A DNA stretch of 9,082 nucleotides. Origin: Bryobacterales bacterium. GTDB lineage: Bacteria > Acidobacteriota > Terriglobia > Bryobacterales > Bryobacteraceae. Below the pieces are notes generated by a model that saw only the letters and a list, made by a program, of their open reading frames with translations, had not been told where the DNA came from and made no database searches. Location of the stretch: assembly GCA_025456495.1 (NCBI GenBank), contig JALOKO010000109.1, positions 1 through 9,082 of the forward strand. Direction: 5' to 3'. Made by a program: the position numbers and the translations under genes. This document shows, piece after piece, positions 5,967 through 9,082 of the stretch (within the stretch, counting starts at the first letter, position 1; every line of letters starts with the position of its first letter).

Positions 5967-7346
5967 ATGGATACCGCTGCTAGCCTTCGCCCCGACGATG
6001 TCGCTGCTCGAACCGACATGCTGTACGAGTTCGACCGCGAACCGGTGCATCCCAGCCGCCTGCACAGTAACTCCCGTTTCGCGGGCTTGCTGGCCGGCGA
6101 GCACGTGGCTGCCACGGAGTTTGTGATTGGCGCGTTCTTCGTCCTGCACGGGGTGACCGCGCGCGACCTGTTTCTGGGCCTGCTGGTGGGGAACCTGCTG
6201 GCAGTGCTGTCGTGGGCTTTCCTGTGCGCACCCATCGCCACCCAAACGCGGCTGACCCTGTACTGGTATTTGCGACGGATTGCGGGGCCGGGCGTGACCG
6301 CCATTTACAACGTTGCCAACGCCTTCCTGTTCTGCATCCTGGCGGGGGCAATGATCTCAGTATCGGCAACTGCCATCGGGCTGGCCTTCGGCATCCCCGG
6401 CCCGCAGTTGACCGATATCTATCCCAATAGCGTGGGCTGGGTACTGCTGACCGGGGCCATTGGGATGGCGTTCACGCTCATCGCCATTCTGGGCTTCGAG
6501 AAGGTGGGGCAGTTCGCCGAACTCTGCAGCCCCTGGATCTTCGCCGTGTTCCTGGCGGGTGCGCTGGCGATGCTACCCAAGCTGGGGGTGGCGCCGGATT
6601 TTTCCAATTTCTGGGAAGTGGCCAGCACGCGCATTTGGACCGGGACTCCCACGCCCGGGCAGGAACCGTTCCACTTCTGGCACATCGCCTTTTTTGCCTG
6701 GTTCGCAAATCTGGCCATGCACGTGGGCCTGTCCGACATGGCGCTGTTCCGCTACGCCAAGAACTGGAAGACGGGCTGCTATTCCGCATTCGGCATGTTC
6801 CCCGGGCATTTCCTGGCTTGGATCTGCAGCGGGATTATGGTGGCGGCGGTGGACCGGGAAATGAATCCAGGACTGATGGCCTACACGGCAGTGGGCGTGG
6901 CGGGCGCGGTGGCCGTGGCCATTGCCGGATGGACCACCGCAAACCCGACGCTCTACCGGGCCGGGCTGGCATTGCAGGTGGTCACACCCAACTGGCCCCG
7001 CTGGCGGATTACCTTGCTGGCGGGCGCGGCCACCACGGTGGTTGCCTGCTTCCCGGTAGTGTTTCTGAAGTTGCTGGACTATGTGGCGATCTACGGTTTG
7101 CTGCTGATGCCGATTGGCGCCGTTGTGGTGGCTGAACACTGGATCCTGCCCCGGCTGGGCATTCCGCAGTTCGATGCCGAACGCCGCAAGCAAATGTTGA
7201 GCTGGCCCGTCCTGCTGGTGTGGGTGGGGACACTGGCGCTGTGCGCGGTGATGCCCATCCATTTGTACTTCCGGTGGCTGCCCGGGTACTTCGTGGCGCT
7301 GGCAAGCTATGTGCTGATTCAGAGGGTCAGGAGCCGCAAAAGCTGA
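5967..7346 (+). CDS. NCS1-family permease, cytosine permease (CodB)-like
   Basis: This 459-residue polytopic membrane protein has about 12 hydrophobic segments. Evidence for NCS1 includes the first-helix region GEHVAATEFVIGAFFVLHGV (44-63), then GLLVGNLLAVLSWAFLCAPI (71-90). Residues 321-336 (GWTTANPTLYRAGLAL) closely resemble the CodB 'WTTNDNxLYxAGL' substrate-site segment. CodB imports cytosine with Na+; relatives take up purines, hydantoins or thiamine precursors, so the substrate here is uncertain. About 30 polar residues precede the first helix. The start is not well fixed: ATG 5967 has no Shine-Dalgarno sequence, and ATG 6018 (in frame, 442 residues) is the main alternative. The frame is open back to 5709, inside the AI-2E gene, but that part is an overlap shadow. 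The TGA shares its A with the ATG of the next small gene. Confidence 0.85.
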   Translation: MDTAASLRPDDVAARTDMLYEFDREPVHPSRLHSNSRFAGLLAGEHVAATEFVIGAFFVLHGVTARDLFLGLLVGNLLAVLSWAFLCAPIATQTRLTLYWYLRRIAGPGVTAIYNVANAFLFCILAGAMISVSATAIGLAFGIPGPQLTDIYPNSVGWVLLTGAIGMAFTLIAILGFEKVGQFAELCSPWIFAVFLAGALAMLPKLGVAPDFSNFWEVASTRIWTGTPTPGQEPFHFWHIAFFAWFANLAMHVGLSDMALFRYAKNWKTGCYSAFGMFPGHFLAWICSGIMVAAVDREMNPGLMAYTAVGVAGAVAVAIAGWTTANPTLYRAGLALQVVTPNWPRWRITLLAGAATTVVACFPVVFLKLLDYVAIYGLLLMPIGAVVVAEHWILPRLGIPQFDAERRKQMLSWPVLLVWVGTLALCAVMPIHLYFRWLPGYFVALASYVLIQRVRSRKS

Positions 7347-7528
7347 TGATGCTGTTGAACGTGGCCTCCGCGGCGGCGCTGGCCGGTTGCCTGGGAAGTG
7401 CGCTCATGGTGTTCGCCGGCTCACTTGACGAACAAAGCTATAAGAGCGTTTTCTTGCTTTGCTCAGTGGCTTGGTTTGTTCTATCGGGTCTGCGGATCTA
7501 TCGGCCATCGCGGCCACCATCGGCGTAA
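7346..7528 (+). CDS. Small two-helix membrane protein coupled to the permease
   Basis: This 60-residue protein starts at ATG 7346, whose A is the last base of the permease TGA (TGATG). A second ATG follows at once at 7349. AGGAG at 7329-7333 lies 12 bases upstream, a little far. Helices are predicted at about residues 4-25 and 35-51, separated by a short polar loop (GSLDEQSYKS) and ended by a basic, Pro-rich tail. I do not recognise a named family. Direct stop-start overlap suggests a partner or accessory subunit of the permease. Its last 125 bases overlap, in antisense, the 3' end of the PIG-L gene. G+C at third positions falls from about 7430 onward, inside the overlap. Confidence 0.6.
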   Translation: MMLLNVASAAALAGCLGSALMVFAGSLDEQSYKSVFLLCSVAWFVLSGLRIYRPSRPPSA

Positions 7529-8327
7529 CCATCGACGGGTCCAGGGGCTCCTGCTGGTGCGCCAGGGGCCGATACAGTTGCCCTTCCACCAGGGATTCCA
7601 GTCGCGGATCCTGTGGATAGGGGTGGCCCTTGTAGTGCCGGAAGCCCTCCCCGATACGGATACCGGCAAGGGCGCCGCGGGCGCGGGTCCACTTCTGCAT
7701 ATTCGAGACGTAATTCTCAAGACCGTGCCGGATGCGTAGCCATTCGCGCTGGCTTTTGTGCTCCATCAGCATCGCAATCTTGAGGTCGAAGGTCTTTTCG
7801 ATATCCACGACGAAATGGGGGATGATTTCGGTCCCGTTGCGGTCTACGCCGCCTATGGGATCCATGAAATAGAGAGCGGGGATCTCCGCCAGGGGCATGG
7901 CTGCATCGGCCTCCCCGGTGGAGTAATTCGGCAGGGCAGCGGAGAAGCAGGCATCGCGGACCAGCAGCGCCGTGGCCTCATGGTCTGCCATGTAGTCCTC
8001 CGGCGAGGAGGTAATGACAATGGTGGGACGAACGGCGCGCAGGAATTCCGTGACGCGCTGGCGCGAGGGATGGTCACTGAAGACGGCCATGTCCCGGAAA
8101 CCGAGATAGAAATAGCGCGCTTGGATGAGAGCGGCGGAGTTGGCTGCTTCCTGGGCGCGGATGCGGGCGATTTCAGCGGCCTCGTGGTTCACGGTGCCGC
8201 AATCACCGGCGGTCATGGTGGCCAGGATCACGCGGTAACCGGCACGTGCCAGCGACGCCAGGGTGCCCGCGGCCAGGAACTCAATGTCATCGGGATGCGC
8301 ATGGATCGCCAGGATGGTGTGTTCCAT
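7404..8327 (-). CDS. PIG-L (LmbE-like) family deacetylase
   Basis: The 307-residue protein begins with the zinc-site motif A-H-P-D-D-x-E (A10-E16, IHAHPDDIE), the hallmark of PIG-L/LmbE enzymes. It continues with a second motif, YMADHEATALLVRDA (112-126, D115-H116), and a conserved C-terminal segment EGFRHYKGHPYPQD (227-240). Known members remove acetyl groups from GlcNAc-linked substrates (GlcNAc-PI, GlcNAc-malate in bacillithiol synthesis, mycothiol precursors, antibiotic intermediates). The substrate here is not readable. No signal peptide is seen, so the enzyme is probably cytoplasmic. ATG 8327 is the only start after the upstream in-frame TAG; no clear ribosome site precedes it. Homology normally ends near residue 245, and the last 41 residues overlap the opposing small membrane gene and become Arg/Lys/Ser-rich with low third-position G+C, which may be a late extension. 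A divergent glycosyltransferase lies upstream. Confidence 0.88.
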   Translation of the reverse strand: MEHTILAIHAHPDDIEFLAAGTLASLARAGYRVILATMTAGDCGTVNHEAAEIARIRAQEAANSAALIQARYFYLGFRDMAVFSDHPSRQRVTEFLRAVRPTIVITSSPEDYMADHEATALLVRDACFSAALPNYSTGEADAAMPLAEIPALYFMDPIGGVDRNGTEIIPHFVVDIEKTFDLKIAMLMEHKSQREWLRIRHGLENYVSNMQKWTRARGALAGIRIGEGFRHYKGHPYPQDPRLESLVEGQLYRPLAHQQEPLDPSMVTPMVAAMADRSADPIEQTKPLSKARKRSYSFVRQVSRRTP

Positions 8328-8366
8328 AAAACAAGCAGCGTACTAGACGTTCTGGGCCTCACCGTT

Positions 8367-8394
8367 ATCGTAGCAGGGACTCCTGGGATTGCAA
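8367..8394 (-). promoter_or_regulatory. Candidate promoter for the PIG-L gene
   Basis: On the minus strand TTGCAA (8389-8394, palindromic) and TACGAT (complement of 8367-8372) are 16 bases apart, with TGC before the -10 making an extended element. Transcription would begin near 8360, about 33 bases before the ATG at 8327. Confidence 0.42.
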
Positions 8395-8418
8395 GCGCAG
8401 GCAGGACGGATTTACTGT
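8389..8418 (+). promoter_or_regulatory. Weak candidate promoter toward the glycosyltransferase, sharing its -35 with the PIG-L promoter
   Basis: The same palindromic TTGCAA (8389-8394) stands 18 bases before TACTGT (8413-8418) on the plus strand. If used, the transcript would start near 8425 and carry the whole 25-bp repeat array in a leader of about 170 bases. The -10 match is poor, so this is tentative. Confidence 0.22.
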
Positions 8419-8453
8419 AAAAATCCACGCCGCCCTGAGAACTGCGCAAAAGT

Positions 8454-8553
8454 CCTGCGCCGCGAACCGCGCGACCGGCCTGCGCCGCGAACCGCGCGAC
8501 CGTCCTGCGCCGCGAACCGCGCGACCGGCCTGCGCCGCGAACCGCGCGACCGG
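8454..8553. repeat. 25-bp tandem repeat, four copies
   Basis: Copies occupy 8454-8478, 8479-8503, 8504-8528 and 8529-8553. They are identical except for the last base, which is G, T, G, G in order. Each unit begins CCTGCGCCGCG, continues AACCGCGCGACC and holds CGCG-AAC-CGCG, a short dyad with a 3-base loop. The unit length is not a multiple of three. The array fills most of the space upstream of the glycosyltransferase start and is followed by a run of seven G (8560-8566). Near-identity implies recent expansion or homogenisation. Confidence 0.95.
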
Positions 8554-8578
8554 CCGCAAGGGGGGGATTGCGTTTGGC

Positions 8579-8587
8579 TGGTAAAAT
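8579..8587 (+). promoter_or_regulatory. Candidate extended -10 just upstream of the glycosyltransferase
   Basis: TGG-TAAAAT at 8579-8587 is a good extended -10 (five of six matches) with no -35 at the expected place, where there is a G-rich tract. Transcription would begin near 8594, almost at the GTG (8594) and ATG (8597) start codons, so the message would be leaderless or nearly so. Confidence 0.35.
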
Positions 8588-8596
8588 GAAAAGGTG

Positions 8597-9082
8597 ATGA
8601 TTTCCATCGTCATCCCTATCCACAATGAAGAGGCGTCGATCCTCCCGTTGTATGACCGCTTGAGCGCGGTGATGGAATCGCTGGGACGGCAATATGAGCT
8701 GATCTTTGTGGACGATGCGTCCACCGATGCCAGCTTCGAAATGCTGGCCAATCTGGTGGAGACTGACCCTCGCATGAAGGTGGTGCAGTTGCGCCGGAAC
8801 TTTGGGCAAACGGCGGCGCTGGCGGCTGGCTTCGATCTGGCGCAGGGGCAGGTGATCCTGTCGATGGATGGGGACCTGCAGCATGATCCGGCGGACATCC
8901 CTTTGTTGCTGGAAAAGATTGACGCCGGGTACGATATCGCCAGCGGGTGGCGGAAGGCGCGCGTGGATAACCTTTGGATGCGCAAGATTCCCAGCCGGAT
9001 AGCCAACTGGCTGATGGCGCGGGTGTCGGGCGTGAAGCTCCACGATTTCGGCACTACCTTCAAGGCCTACCGCGCGGAAGTG
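8597..9082 (+). CDS. Family 2 glycosyltransferase, DPM1/GtrB-like (N-terminal half, cut by window end)
   Basis: The frame is open from ATG 8597 to the window end, giving 162 residues of a protein that usually has about 310. The GT-A fold begins with I-V-I-P-I-H-N-E-E (4-12), followed by the nucleotide-binding FVDDASTD (37-44) and the D-x-D metal site S-M-D-G-D-L-Q-H-D-P (89-98). Next come SGWRKARVD (116-124) and LHDFGTTFKAYR (148-159). This order is that of polyprenyl-phosphate mannosyl/glucosyl transferases, which move a sugar from a nucleotide donor to a lipid carrier at the inner membrane face; C-terminal helices, if any, lie outside the window. The family's usual Cys in 'GCTLKAYR' is Thr here. 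AAAAGG (8589-8594) is too close to act as a normal ribosome site for ATG 8597, and GTG 8594 is an alternative start. Confidence 0.9.
   Translation, partial: MISIVIPIHNEEASILPLYDRLSAVMESLGRQYELIFVDDASTDASFEMLANLVETDPRMKVVQLRRNFGQTAALAAGFDLAQGQVILSMDGDLQHDPADIPLLLEKIDAGYDIASGWRKARVDNLWMRKIPSRIANWLMARVSGVKLHDFGTTFKAYRAEV

Noticed and set aside
8454..8553. The 25-bp array as a CRISPR
   Set aside because: The copies touch each other with no spacers, so it is a simple tandem repeat. No cas gene is seen.
8389..8589. A 66-codon plus-strand frame covering the 25-bp repeat
   Set aside because: The product is low-complexity Arg/Pro/Ala sequence caused by the array. The unit is not a multiple of three, so each copy is read in a different frame.
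8228..9063. Two long minus-strand open frames running through the 25-bp array and opposite the glycosyltransferase
   Set aside because: They owe part of their length to the array, which gives Arg/Gly/Ala-rich repeats, and the rest is antisense to a protein with unmistakable GT2 motifs.
1..9082. tRNA, rRNA, transposase, integrase, toxin-antitoxin or defence genes
   Set aside because: No tRNA T-arm pattern, no insertion-sequence ends and no protein motifs of these classes were found on either strand.

Overview
The window reads as an ordinary chromosomal stretch of a high-G+C Gram-negative bacterium. The most likely source is an Acidobacteriota lineage of the Solibacter/Bryobacter type. That placement is inference from protein style: an Hfq with a long N-terminal extension, Tat-exported sulfatase and Gfo/Idh enzymes, a PIG-L deacetylase and a CodB-like permease. 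I see no rRNA, tRNA, CRISPR array, transposase or phage gene. I also see no clear multi-gene system that looks undescribed.

Layout: (1) 1-997, plus strand: the C-terminal half of DNA polymerase III delta' (holB), then a divergent hfq with its own candidate promoter and a structured leader. (2) 994-1563, minus: a hotdog-fold acyl-CoA thioesterase that converges on hfq and shares the stop palindrome CTAG. (3) 1611-1663: a 22-bp tandem repeat. (4) 1742-2860, plus, and 2897-4327, minus: a Tat-exported Gfo/Idh/MocA oxidoreductase and a Tat-exported iduronate-2-sulfatase-like enzyme that converge with 36 bp between them. (5) 4424-7528, plus: a run of membrane proteins, namely a small four-helix protein overlapping an AI-2E family transporter (ATGA), then a CodB-like NCS1 permease overlapping a 60-residue two-helix protein (TGATG). 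(6) 7404-8327, minus: a PIG-L family deacetylase whose 3' end overlaps the small membrane gene by 125 bp in antisense. (7) 8328-8596: a divergent intergenic region with a four-copy 25-bp tandem repeat. (8) 8597 to the window end, plus: the N-terminal half of a DPM1/GtrB-type family 2 glycosyltransferase.

The genes fall into a housekeeping pair (holB, hfq), an envelope or periplasmic carbohydrate pair (oxidoreductase, sulfatase), a membrane transport block, and a glycan or glycolipid pair (deacetylase, glycosyltransferase). Links between these groups are by position only.

The most distinctive non-coding signal is three unrelated short tandem repeats (22, 16 and 25 bp), each lying in a space next to a gene start. 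One of them contains the stop codon of the AI-2E transporter. The other points worth a second look are the Hfq without the usual pore histidine, the long convergent overlap at 7404-7528, and the Tat-exported oxidoreductase with an altered nucleotide-binding loop. All statements come from reading the sequence; no database search was possible.
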